Shown one piece after another: positions 17,749-25,184 of a stretch of DNA of 37,630 nt (position 1 is the stretch's first letter; each line of letters opens with the position of its first letter). Under the pieces are notes generated by a model. The model was not told the DNA's origin, did not search any database, and worked only from the letters and a program-made list of their open reading frames with translations. The stretch is from Clostridia bacterium (GTDB lineage: Bacteria > Bacillota > Clostridia > Christensenellales > Pumilibacteraceae). The translations under genes were made by a program, and so were the position numbers. Where the stretch lies: assembly GCA_017623435.1 (NCBI GenBank), contig JAGAPD010000040.1, forward strand, positions 1-37,630, read 5' to 3'.

Positions 17749-17777
17749 TTGCAAAAAATCTTATATTATTATATAAT
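17749..17777 (+). promoter_or_regulatory. Promoter of the surface protein gene
   Basis: TTGCAA (17749-17754), 17-base spacer, TATAAT (17772-17777), about 79 bases upstream of ATG 17856. Confidence 0.7.
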
Positions 17778-17855
17778 TGTATAGTGCTGTGTATAAAACA
17801 CAGGCGTGCGCCTGTTTCCTTATATACTCGAGAATTTACGTAAAAGGTGAAAAGA

Positions 17856-20800
17856 ATGAAACACGTATCAGTTTTAAGAAGAAGTTTCGTAGTTACGGCT
17901 TTGATTGCAATTGCAACCGCATTTTTTATTTGCGCGTCAATGCTTTTCAGCGTACTCCCAGCGTCAGCTAACGAAACGTCCACTTCGCTTTGGAGTCAGG
18001 ACGTTACCGTAGAAAACGCTAACTTTGCTCAGACCAGCGGTAGCGCTCCTGCTATTCCCACTTCTTGGTCGGGCAGTAAGGGCGAAGGTTATTCCTACTC
18101 CGTTAAGAGCGGTATCGTAAACGAAAACACTTACGGTTCGCTTACTAAGAACGAGAAAGAAAAGTACGGTCTTACTACTATCCCCGTAGCGTCCCCCGCG
18201 TCTAAGTCGGAAAAGAGTTTCCTCTTTATTAACGCAGGCGAAAACGAAACCGTTTATAAGTACACCTCCTCTACTTTCGCGCTTGAGGCGTCTTCGTATT
18301 ACAAGATTACCGTTTGGGTAAAGACCGAAAACGTTTCTAACGCAAGTGGCGCTGCAGTTCTTATCAAAGACCTTGACAGCAATCCCGTTGGTTTTACTAA
18401 CATCAACACTAACGGTCAATGGAAAGAATATACCATCTACGTTGAAACCATCGGTACGAGAGAAAGTATTGCTTCTCTTTCTCTCCAGCTCGGTAGCGAA
18501 ACCGTAGGCGGAGAAAGCGCGGGCGTTGCTTACTTTGACAACGTTTCCGTAACTGAGCTTTCCTCCTACAACTACTATCAGGTTTACGGATCTAACAGCC
18601 CTGCCGACAACGTTATGACGCTTTCGTATTACGATTACGACAACCTTCTTAACGCAGGCGCAGACTTTGAGGACGTTACCGCTTTCGGTACTCCCGTAGG
18701 CGCAGGCACGAGCGAAATTATCGAGGCTGGCAACGGTATTTCGGGTAAGTACGGCGTTGAATCCATCGTTCGTCCTCCCGTTGAAAAGAGCGCAAGCAAC
18801 AAAATCCTTGCTCTTTCGACCAAGTACGACGAGACCGAAGAAACTTACGAAAGCGGTTTCGTTGGTTACAAATCAAACGACTTTACCGTAAACAGATTTG
18901 CTTATTACAGACTTAGCGGTTGGTACTACGGCGTAGGCGAAACCTCCCCCGTTTCCGTAACGCTCAACACCAAGAGCGCATACTCCAGCGGTAATTACAC
19001 CGCTAACGAGGTTACCGCTCTTACCGTTGATTCTGCTAACGAAAACCACAACGGTTGGAACGAATTCGTTATCCTTATTAAGGGCTCTGACAGAGTTGAC
19101 TTTACCGCAAACGTCGTTCTTGGCGTAGGTACTGCTACCACTCCTGCGGCTGGCGTTGCTTTCTACGACGATATCCGCCTTATTCAGATTACCCCCACCG
19201 AGTACACCTCCTACACCTCTTCCGCTAATAAGACCGTTGAGGTTGATCCTGCCACCAGCACGGGCGTAAACAACGGCTGGTTAAACAGCGTTGGCGTGTA
19301 CGAAAACCTTGAAGATATCACCCTTGGCGAGCCCCTTATGCCTGCTGATTGGGTAAGATACACCGCTGAAGGTATTACCTCCGACGGATACAGCAAAGCA
19401 ACCGTTAACAGCGAAAACGTAGTTGGCGGTATCGTAAAGATTGACGGTAATCAGCGCCTTCTTGCAAACAAGGGCTTGGCTGAAGTTGATTTCGCAAACG
19501 CACTTCTTCTCGCTTCCACCACTCCCACCGCCGTTTGCTACGAAAGCACGGACATCACCATCACGGCAAATTCCTACAACAAACTTACCGTTTCCCTTGC
19601 AGTTGACGATATCACCGGATACGGCGCAAACCTCGTTCTTAAAAAGGGTACTGCGGTTGTAAGCACTATTGAAAAGATTACTGCTGACGGTCACTATTCC
19701 TTCTATATTAAGGGTGACGATGCAGACGCGGCTTTGACGCTTGAATTGTGGCTCGGTCTTAACGACAGAATCCAAAACCAGAGCAAGCTCGCAAGCGGAA
19801 CGATTTACTTCACCAACGTTGCTCTTGACGCAGCGTCGACCGAAGACGTATTTAATGAAAAAGCAAACGCTTATAAGGACGTTCGTATCAACGGCTTTGG
19901 CAACACCTACGCGGTAGTTAACCTTGGCAACGAAGACTTCACTCTCTTCGATTCCTACGATACCTCTTCCGTTAAGTTCCCCTACAACTGGACCGTTACC
20001 AAGGGCGCAGGCACCGTAAACTACGGTATCTACGACACCAAGAATAACACCGGCTCGGATATCGTTCCTTCCTTCTTTGAGAGCGACGAGCGTTACGTTC
20101 TCGTTCTTAACAACGCGGAAGCAACCTACTCCTCTCTTGCTCTCAACAACGATTACTCCTTCTCGGCTGACAGCTACTACAAGATTTCTTTCACCGTAAA
20201 GGTTGACATCCCCGAAGATTACCGCAACAACGACAAAGCCGTTGGCGCGTATATCTCCTTGGGCGGTGATTACCGTTTCGATTTCAAGAATACTTCCGTT
20301 ACCACCGACAGCGTGACCGACGATCAGGTATTCCAGACCTACACCTTCTATATCAAGACGGGCTCTGAAGCGTCCACCAGCAACATCGTAATCGGTCTTG
20401 GCGATAGCGCTAAGAAGAGCAATTACACCAAAGGTACTCTTTACATTAACAAGATCGCTTTCACCACCATCACCGAAACCGAATATTCCGAAACGAACGA
20501 CGGTAGCCTTGACGAGTACACTATGATTGCTGACTACGCTGGCACGACCAACGACGATAACGACGACACGACGGAAACCCCGACCACTTCTGCTCCCACG
20601 AGTAGCGAATTGTGGTGGCTCGTTCCCTCTATCCTTCTCGGCGTTGCAATCGTTCTTGCTCTCGTAGGTACGCTTATCAGAAAGCTTATCGAAAAGCATA
20701 AGGACAATAAGAAGAAGAACCCCGTTTACGAAAACCGTTCTTCCTACGACAGACGTAACGTTAAAGCAGACGAGCCTACTGAGGTTGATGCAACCGAGGT

Positions 20801-20996
20801 TAAGCCCGACGAAAAAGCAGAAGAAACTACTGAAGAAACCGTAGAAGAAACCGCTGAAACTACCGAAACTGCTGAAGAAGTTACGGAAGAAACCGCAACT
20901 GAAGAAGAAGTTACGGAAACGGCTGAAGAAACCGCAACCGAGGAAGTAGCTGAAGAAACTACCGAAACGGCTGACGACGACAACAAAAACGAATAA
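17856..20996 (+). CDS. Large membrane-anchored surface protein with four repeated jelly-roll-like modules
   Basis: 1046 residues from ATG 17856 (AAAGGTG six bases before it; GTG 17847 is less likely). A long signal peptide ends near LPASA-NETS. Four modules of about 210 residues follow, each closing on a matching strand: VAYFDNVSVTEL, VAFYDDIRLIQI, TIYFTNVALDA, TLYINKIAFTTI, spaced 624-642 bases apart. They resemble CBM4/9-type carbohydrate-binding sandwiches. A Thr/Pro-rich linker leads to a membrane helix (WWLVPSILLGVAIVLALVGT), a basic stop-transfer segment and a ~90-residue Glu/Thr-rich cytoplasmic tail. Codon choice (AAC, GAC, TTC, ACC, CTT) is far more biased than in the neighbours, suggesting high expression. 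No catalytic motif seen, and I do not recognise the family. Confidence 0.8.
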   Translation: MKHVSVLRRSFVVTALIAIATAFFICASMLFSVLPASANETSTSLWSQDVTVENANFAQTSGSAPAIPTSWSGSKGEGYSYSVKSGIVNENTYGSLTKNEKEKYGLTTIPVASPASKSEKSFLFINAGENETVYKYTSSTFALEASSYYKITVWVKTENVSNASGAAVLIKDLDSNPVGFTNINTNGQWKEYTIYVETIGTRESIASLSLQLGSETVGGESAGVAYFDNVSVTELSSYNYYQVYGSNSPADNVMTLSYYDYDNLLNAGADFEDVTAFGTPVGAGTSEIIEAGNGISGKYGVESIVRPPVEKSASNKILALSTKYDETEETYESGFVGYKSNDFTVNRFAYYRLSGWYYGVGETSPVSVTLNTKSAYSSGNYTANEVTALTVDSANENHNGWNEFVILIKGSDRVDFTANVVLGVGTATTPAAGVAFYDDIRLIQITPTEYTSYTSSANKTVEVDPATSTGVNNGWLNSVGVYENLEDITLGEPLMPADWVRYTAEGITSDGYSKATVNSENVVGGIVKIDGNQRLLANKGLAEVDFANALLLASTTPTAVCYESTDITITANSYNKLTVSLAVDDITGYGANLVLKKGTAVVSTIEKITADGHYSFYIKGDDADAALTLELWLGLNDRIQNQSKLASGTIYFTNVALDAASTEDVFNEKANAYKDVRINGFGNTYAVVNLGNEDFTLFDSYDTSSVKFPYNWTVTKGAGTVNYGIYDTKNNTGSDIVPSFFESDERYVLVLNNAEATYSSLALNNDYSFSADSYYKISFTVKVDIPEDYRNNDKAVGAYISLGGDYRFDFKNTSVTTDSVTDDQVFQTYTFYIKTGSEASTSNIVIGLGDSAKKSNYTKGTLYINKIAFTTITETEYSETNDGSLDEYTMIADYAGTTNDDNDDTTETPTTSAPTSSELWWLVPSILLGVAIVLALVGTLIRKLIEKHKDNKKKNPVYENRSSYDRRNVKADEPTEVDATEVKPDEKAEETTEETVEETAETTETAEEVTEETATEEEVTETAEETATEEVAEETTETADDDNKNE

Positions 20997-21016
20997 TTAA
21001 CCAAAACGGTTAACGA

Positions 21017-21046
21017 AAAGCCACCTGAAAATCAGGTGGCTTTTTT
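21017..21046 (+). terminator. Intrinsic terminator of the surface protein gene
   Basis: Stem AAAGCCACCTGA (21017-21028) / TCAGGTGGCTTT (21032-21043), three-base loop, six T. It begins 21 bases after the stop codon. Confidence 0.95.
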
Positions 21047-21085
21047 CATTGCGCACAAAGCGTAATAATTATCTTGTTAAGTTAG

Positions 21086-21133
21086 CGTAGGTCTAAAACT
21101 CGTGTACTTTATTCCGTGCCTACGAAACAGGCT
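21086..21133 (+). repeat. Family A repeat, copy 1
   Basis: Begins CGTAGGTCTA, contains TATTCCGTGCCTAC-like sequence and ends in GCCTACGAAACAGGCT, itself a small hairpin. GTAGG at the start and CCTAC inside are inverted. Confidence 0.75.
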
Positions 21134-21138
21134 ATGGC

Positions 21139-21225
21139 TGTCATTGCGAGCGATAGCGTGGCAATCTCGTAACGTAAGCTTAATCTTTTGAGATTGCCGC
21201 GTCGCTTTCGCTCCTCGCAATGACG
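21139..21225. repeat. Family C long hairpin, copy 1
   Basis: TGTCATTGCGAG at the left end and CTCGCAATGAC at the right end are inverted, as are GGCAATCTC and GAGATTGCC inside, giving an imperfect hairpin of over 30 pairs. Confidence 0.8.
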
Positions 21226-21250
21226 AGTGAGTGTATAGCCGTACGTTCTT

Positions 21251-21274
21251 GTAGGGGCGACTATCAGTCGCCCG
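21251..21274. repeat. REP-like hairpin
   Basis: GGGGCGACT / AGTCGCCC inverted repeat. The same unit occurs inverted at 33901-33925. Confidence 0.7.
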
Positions 21275-21300
21275 TTTGTCGCTCAGTCAAATAGGTTGAC

Positions 21301-21348
21301 ATAGGTCTACAACCCGTACACCCTATTCCGTGCCTACAAGCAAAGCTT
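21301..21348 (+). repeat. Family A repeat, copy 2
   Basis: Matches copy 1 through ATTCCGTGCCTAC, with a diverged tail. Preceded by GTCAAATAGGTTGAC, which also precedes copy 3. Confidence 0.7.
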
Positions 21349-21388
21349 GATTAGTAATACGACCACACCGCACGGTCAAATAGGTTGA

Positions 21389-21428
21389 CGTAGGTCCACA
21401 ACCCGTACACAATATTCCGAGCCTACTA
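21389..21428 (+). repeat. Family A repeat, copy 3
   Basis: GTAGGTCCACAACCCGTACAC, then ATTCCGAGCCTAC. Truncated before the hairpin tail and running into a family E unit. Confidence 0.7.
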
Positions 21429-21496
21429 ATCCACCTGTGGTGGCTCTCCCTCCGTCACGCTGACGCGTGCCACCTCCCTCGTCAGATGGAGGCTAC
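21426..21496 (+). repeat. Family E repeat, copy 1
   Basis: A 71-base unit starting CTAATC and ending GGAGGCTAC, with central CTCCCTCCGTCACGCT. Further copies lie at 31925-31995 and 33729-33799. Confidence 0.75.
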
Positions 21497-21699
21497 TACG
21501 ACCTTTGCATTTCACTTTGGTCAAACTACGGTGTCATCCTGAGCGCAGTGAGTGCCTGTCATTCTCGAGCGTCAGCGAAGAATCTGGGCACGAGCGCAGT
21601 CGAAGGATCTAACGAGTTTATAAGCGTAATCGGTATTTAATAAACCCATTTCGTTCATACGCCTTTTAGATTCTTCACTTCGTTCAGAATGACAGGTGG

Positions 21700-21742
21700 G
21701 GATACAAGCCGTACACACTATTCCGAGCCTACGAAACAGGCT
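21700..21742 (+). repeat. Family A repeat, copy 4
   Basis: GATACAAGCCGTACACAC, ATTCCGAGCCTAC and the GAAACAGGCT hairpin tail. Confidence 0.7.
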
Positions 21743-21750
21743 TCGGTTGC

Positions 21751-21774
21751 GGCGGGAGCAAGCCCCCGCCCTAC
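21751..21774. repeat. REP-like hairpin (GGCGGGAGC type)
   Basis: GGCGGG / CCCGCC inverted repeat followed by CTAC. A second version, GGCAGGAGC..GCCCTAC, is at 33858-33881. Confidence 0.65.
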
Positions 21775-21812
21775 AATTAAACATAGATGTACCGCGTGGT
21801 CAAAAGCATTAG

Positions 21813-21862
21813 CATAGGTCTACAAAACCCGTACACCCTATTCCAAGCCTACGAAACAGGCT
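21813..21862 (+). repeat. Family A repeat, copy 5
   Basis: CATAGGTCTACAAAACCCG, ATTCCAAGCCTAC and the GAAACAGGCT tail. It ends 16 bases from the stop of the lipoprotein gene, so its AGCCT..AGGCT hairpin lies in that gene's 3' region. Confidence 0.7.
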
Positions 21863-21878
21863 TTGCCTGCTGTGGTTG

Positions 21879-23189
21879 TTAAAGGGTGATTATTTCGATT
21901 TGGGTTGAGGGGGATATTGTAACGGAGCGGTCAAGCTCGATAAAGATACGTTGCACGCCCATTACGGTAGCGCCTGCTTGGAAAGGCTCGTCGTACAAAT
22001 ACACCAAATACACGCCGTTGGAAAGCCGTTTTACGGACTGAACGATATAATCCTCAGCCGAAGAAGTCGTTTCTTGTACCACCGCGAGCAAATATTTATT
22101 GCTGAAAAACTGCTCGTCGTAGGCTACCGTGCGGATAGATTCGCTATCACGATAACTCGTAAAGTCGTCAAAATTATCAATTTTTTGAACGAGCGGATAC
22201 GCCGTGCCCTCTTTCCAGCCGTTATCCTTTTCACTCTTCGCGCTGAAAACGATATCCTGCGCGTTAACGTCGGGAATTATCCCCTTTCGTTGCATATACA
22301 CGTCGGCAATATCCGACCTTTTCAATACCCCGTAATCGCCGTACGCCATATCAAGCGTGCAAAACTGTCCGTCGTGAAGTACGACTATGCGGTTACCGTC
22401 GCCGTAAGTAAACTCGTACCCAGCCACTCTTTCCGACCAAACGACCGCGGCGTAATTCACGTCCTCGCCCGTCATCATCGCTACGATTGCACCGCTCTGA
22501 TACTCGCCGTAATATTCCAAAACGATTGCCTTGCCTGCGCGAGGGTTAAGTTCTTCGTACGTTTGTATAAGTTTCGCTTTATTCTCGTCGTCTTTGGTTT
22601 CTATGCTGATTTGAGTCGTGCCGTAGTCGTAAAAATCCCAGATATAGTGATAATTGTTATCCGATTTTATCTCAAGCTTGACCAGCTTTTTATTGCTGAA
22701 ATGGTAAATATACCGTCCGCTCACGCCCTTATCTGTCACGTCGTATCTGTAAGTGCCCGACGACTCGTCAAAGTACAGCTCGTCAAAGTCACGCTTATAG
22801 TTCATCACGAATTGCACTCCGTTTTCGCGGAATTCAGAGGCGTTTACGTACCTGTACCAGTGCTCGGAATTATCCGTTTCGTTATTTTTATACAAATAGC
22901 AAAACTCGCGCTCGTCCATTATTCCGTAATAGCAACCGTAATACTGCTTGCCGTCACGGTAACTCATTTGCGCGTAAGTGCTACCGTCGTTGTAAAAGTA
23001 GGATTGCACTTTATCGCGCGAATAGTACGGGCCCGTCATTTTAATCGTCACGTTTTCAAGCGCCGTTTGGGTAAACGCGCTATCGTATTCTTCCTTCGTG
23101 ACCGTCTTATTCGCGTTATCGGTAGGGGTACAGGCAAAAAGCATACAGCACGCCACCGCCAAAAGCATAAATATCAGTTTTTTCTTCAT
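21879..23189 (-). CDS. Lipoprotein of unknown function, Tyr/Asp-rich
   Basis: 436 residues. An N-terminal lipoprotein signal (IFMLLAVACCMLFAC, then TPTDNANK) is followed by an extracytoplasmic region rich in Tyr, Asp and Ser, with repeated short beta-strand-like stretches (YYGCYYGIMDEREFCYLY, YIYHFSNKKLVKLEI). The beta-rich character recalls outer-surface substrate-binding or LolA/LppX-like lipid-binding sandwiches, but I cannot assign a family. The start overlaps the stop of the membrane protein gene by four bases (ATGA), with AGGAG about ten bases upstream. Both genes lie behind the promoter with the G9 spacer, so its expression may switch on and off. Confidence 0.8.
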   Translation of the reverse strand: MKKKLIFMLLAVACCMLFACTPTDNANKTVTKEEYDSAFTQTALENVTIKMTGPYYSRDKVQSYFYNDGSTYAQMSYRDGKQYYGCYYGIMDEREFCYLYKNNETDNSEHWYRYVNASEFRENGVQFVMNYKRDFDELYFDESSGTYRYDVTDKGVSGRYIYHFSNKKLVKLEIKSDNNYHYIWDFYDYGTTQISIETKDDENKAKLIQTYEELNPRAGKAIVLEYYGEYQSGAIVAMMTGEDVNYAAVVWSERVAGYEFTYGDGNRIVVLHDGQFCTLDMAYGDYGVLKRSDIADVYMQRKGIIPDVNAQDIVFSAKSEKDNGWKEGTAYPLVQKIDNFDDFTSYRDSESIRTVAYDEQFFSNKYLLAVVQETTSSAEDYIVQSVKRLSNGVYLVYLYDEPFQAGATVMGVQRIFIELDRSVTISPSTQIEIITL

Positions 23190-23647
23190 TCTTGGTTACT
23201 CCTGACCGTCAATTCGCTCTTTTGACGGCTGATAATTTTAGTGGAAATCGCCACGTCGGTTATTGCCGAGCAGGTAAAAAGCAATAAAACGATGCCGTAA
23301 ATGCACGCGTTTAGCACCAGTCCGCTTTCAACGCTTGACGTAACGAAAACGAGAAGGCTATACGCCCATATAATTTTCGTAATCATACTCAAAACGAAGG
23401 GCGCTTTTGACCACACGGGCGGTTTTAGTGATGCGATTTTAACGGTGGACAGTATTCCAAGGATAAAGCCCGGGATAACTACCGCCGTGCCTATTATTCC
23501 GATAAAGAAGTATATAATTCCTGCAGGGTTTTTGCCCGTGAGCGAATAGCGTATCGTTGCTATCATAAGCGCAAGCAAAGCCACGCTTACCGCCAGCACG
23601 ACTATGCCTTCGACTAGCTTCGTTATTCTAAATGCTTTTTCGTTCAT
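23186..23647 (-). CDS. Small membrane protein of unknown function
   Basis: 153 residues and four predicted membrane helices: VEGIVVLAVSVALLALMIA, IIYFFIGIIGTAVVIPGFIL, FVLSMITKIIWAYSLLVFV and ACIYGIVLLLFTCSAITDVA. The charged C-terminus is cytoplasmic or extracellular depending on topology. I chose ATG 23647 because GGAGG lies six bases before it; the earlier ATG at 23659 has none. It is translationally coupled to the downstream lipoprotein gene, implying a joint role, perhaps as membrane partner. No recognised motif. Confidence 0.75.
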   Translation of the reverse strand: MNEKAFRITKLVEGIVVLAVSVALLALMIATIRYSLTGKNPAGIIYFFIGIIGTAVVIPGFILGILSTVKIASLKPPVWSKAPFVLSMITKIIWAYSLLVFVTSSVESGLVLNACIYGIVLLLFTCSAITDVAISTKIISRQKSELTVRSNQE

Positions 23648-23728
23648 AATATCCTCCATAAGTTAGACGGAATTTGGGCGTTTTTTACTCAGTTATCCAC
23701 GCTTTTTCTTATCTATATAATATAAGAT

Positions 23729-23756
23729 ATTATAGCACTACCCCCCCCCGTGTCAA
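23729..23756 (-). promoter_or_regulatory. Consensus promoter with a G9 run in the spacer (candidate phase-variable promoter)
   Basis: Minus-strand TTGACA (23751-23756) and TATAAT (23729-23734, preceded by TGC as an extended -10) are both perfect and separated by 16 bases, nine of which (23741-23749) are one uninterrupted G run. A gain of one G would give the optimal 17-base spacing. It drives the membrane protein/lipoprotein pair. Confidence 0.75.
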
Positions 23757-23769
23757 GTGAGCGGATACG

Positions 23770-24453
23770 CTATTTGCGGATTTTCAAGGTTTTCAAGTAC
23801 TCTTTTTGCTCTTTACTTACGCGAAAGCTTTCCACAGCCTTCTGAATGGCTTTGTTGTGCGTCCACTCGTCAAGCGTGGGCGAGGTAAAAAACTTGACCG
23901 CACTATCGTAGTTGTGGGCAAGCGCAGTCGCAAAGTACCACGCCACCATCATTTTTATATAATACTCGTCACTCTTTACGCTCGCAACGAGATTAAGGTA
24001 TTCCTCGTCAAAATTATCGCCAAGAAAATACTTCATCATCACGCCTATGCCGTAGCGCACAGTATAAACCTCGTCCGATTTCATCCACTCTTTTGCTTTT
24101 TTCAGCAATTTTTGTGGTTGAGTTTTGAGAATTTTGGGTGACGTACAGTCGCAAGTCGCCCAGTTATCAACGAAAGGCAAGAACTTGTCCAGCGCGCTGA
24201 TACACTCGTCAAAATCCTTGATTTGCTCGATCAAAAAAGCGTGTAGGTTGTTTTCCTCGTAGTAATAATGAGGCAGTTTATTCAAAAAAAGGGTTGCGCT
24301 TTCGCTACCCTTAATCCTTTTTGCGTACTTGCGAAGGTCAGGAGTGCGCACGCCTATTACGCGCGCTTTGTCTACCGTGGGCATAAGGCTTGCACAAAAA
24401 TCACGGTAAAGTAAGTCCTGCATCTTAAAAAGCTCGTTTATAATTTCGCTCAC
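23770..24453 (-). CDS. AlkD-like DNA alkylation repair (HEAT-repeat) protein
   Basis: 227 residues. The all-helical HEAT-like pattern, the segment VIGVRTPDLRKYAKRI and the diagnostic FVDNWATCDCTSPK match the DNA_alkylation (AlkC/AlkD) family, which removes bulky or cationic alkylated bases without base flipping. Length is normal for the family. Last gene of the tsaE-to-alkD operon; its ATG overlaps the SDR stop (ATGA). No terminator is visible after it: the promoter with the G9 spacer begins 14 bases beyond the stop. Confidence 0.85.
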   Translation of the reverse strand: MSEIINELFKMQDLLYRDFCASLMPTVDKARVIGVRTPDLRKYAKRIKGSESATLFLNKLPHYYYEENNLHAFLIEQIKDFDECISALDKFLPFVDNWATCDCTSPKILKTQPQKLLKKAKEWMKSDEVYTVRYGIGVMMKYFLGDNFDEEYLNLVASVKSDEYYIKMMVAWYFATALAHNYDSAVKFFTSPTLDEWTHNKAIQKAVESFRVSKEQKEYLKTLKIRK

Positions 24454-25184
24454 AGCAATCCTCCGTTTACGGGAATGACCGCGCCTGCGATATACAGGTC
24501 ACGGCGCGTGAGAAGCTCAACAACGTCGGCAACCTCGCTTGGCTTACCAACCCGCCCTACGCTTATACTTTGAGTAAACGCATCCACGTCTTCTTTACTT
24601 AAATGCGCGTTCATATCCGTGTCGATAAACCCGGGCGTTACGGCGTTGACGATTACTCCGCTTGGAGCAAGCTCGGCGTTGAGCGCCTTACTAAGCCCTA
24701 TAACGCCTGCTTTACTTGCCGAGTACAACACCTCCATGCTCGCGCCCTGCTCGCCCCACACGGACGAGATATTGACGATTCTGCCAAAGTTGTTGCTTAC
24801 CATATCGGGCGAGAAAAACGAGCAAACGTTGACCGCCGAGCGTAAATTATTATTCATAACGAAGTCGTAATCCTCGTCGGTGCAGTCGCAAAACATTTTG
24901 TACTGACTCACGCCTGCGTTATTTATCACGGTATCCACGAATCCAAAGTACGCCCTGCAGGTTTCGTGCATTTTCTTTACTTCGTCACGCTTGCTTACGT
25001 CCGCGCGGATAGCAAGGGCGTTTACGCCACGCGATTGAAGGTAACTAACCAGCTCGTTCGCCTTTTTTTCGGACGTGCGATAGTTGATCGCGAGCGAAAA
25101 GCCTGCGTCAGCGAGTTTTAGCGCAATTGCTTTGCCTATTCCCTTTGCTCCGCCCGTTACGAGCGCCACTCTTTTTCTTTCCAT
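24450..25184 (-). CDS. Short-chain dehydrogenase/reductase, FabG-like
   Basis: 244 residues. Rossmann motif TGGAKGIG near residue 11, NNAG in the middle, catalytic Ser in NISSVWGEQG and YSASK, then VNAVTPGFIDTDM and a C-terminal VNGGLL. This is the 3-oxoacyl-ACP reductase-like SDR class, using NADPH. Position inside a cell-wall/tRNA-modification operon rather than a fab cluster argues against it being the main fatty-acid FabG. Start and upstream stop share a base (TAATG). Confidence 0.9.
   Translation of the reverse strand: MERKRVALVTGGAKGIGKAIALKLADAGFSLAINYRTSEKKANELVSYLQSRGVNALAIRADVSKRDEVKKMHETCRAYFGFVDTVINNAGVSQYKMFCDCTDEDYDFVMNNNLRSAVNVCSFFSPDMVSNNFGRIVNISSVWGEQGASMEVLYSASKAGVIGLSKALNAELAPSGVIVNAVTPGFIDTDMNAHLSKEDVDAFTQSISVGRVGKPSEVADVVELLTRRDLYIAGAVIPVNGGLL

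Larger units (their letters stand above)
21061..21878. repeat. Mosaic of short palindromic repeats (locus 1)
   Basis: About 820 bases with no credible gene. They are made almost entirely of short repeated units also found at 33.7-34.3 kb: five copies of a ~45-base unit (family A), one long hairpin (family C), one 71-base unit (family E), REP-like stems (GTAGGGGCGA..TCGCCCG; GGCGGGAGC..CCCGCC) and several pieces beginning GTCATTCT or GTCATCCT, with inverted partners (21531-21695). No transposase is present, so movement would need a factor elsewhere. Confidence 0.85.

Noticed and set aside
19281..20699. A 472-residue open frame antisense to the large surface protein gene
   Set aside because: It lies wholly within a strongly codon-biased gene, has low-complexity Val/Gly-rich translation, no ribosome site and no family motif. 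Long antisense frames are expected from biased codons.
21572..21784. Small minus-strand frame with HSERSEESKRR in its translation
   Set aside because: This peptide is a familiar by-product of translating GTCATTCT-type palindromic repeats; there is no ribosome site or conserved protein.
21846..21862. AGCCT..AGGCT hairpin as terminator of the lipoprotein gene
   Set aside because: It lacks a T-run on the minus strand and is simply the tail of a family A repeat.
21951..23225. A 424-residue plus-strand open frame opposite the lipoprotein gene
   Set aside because: The minus strand has a lipoprotein signal, ribosome site and coupled neighbour, whereas the antisense product is a His/Val/Ile-rich shadow without any motif.
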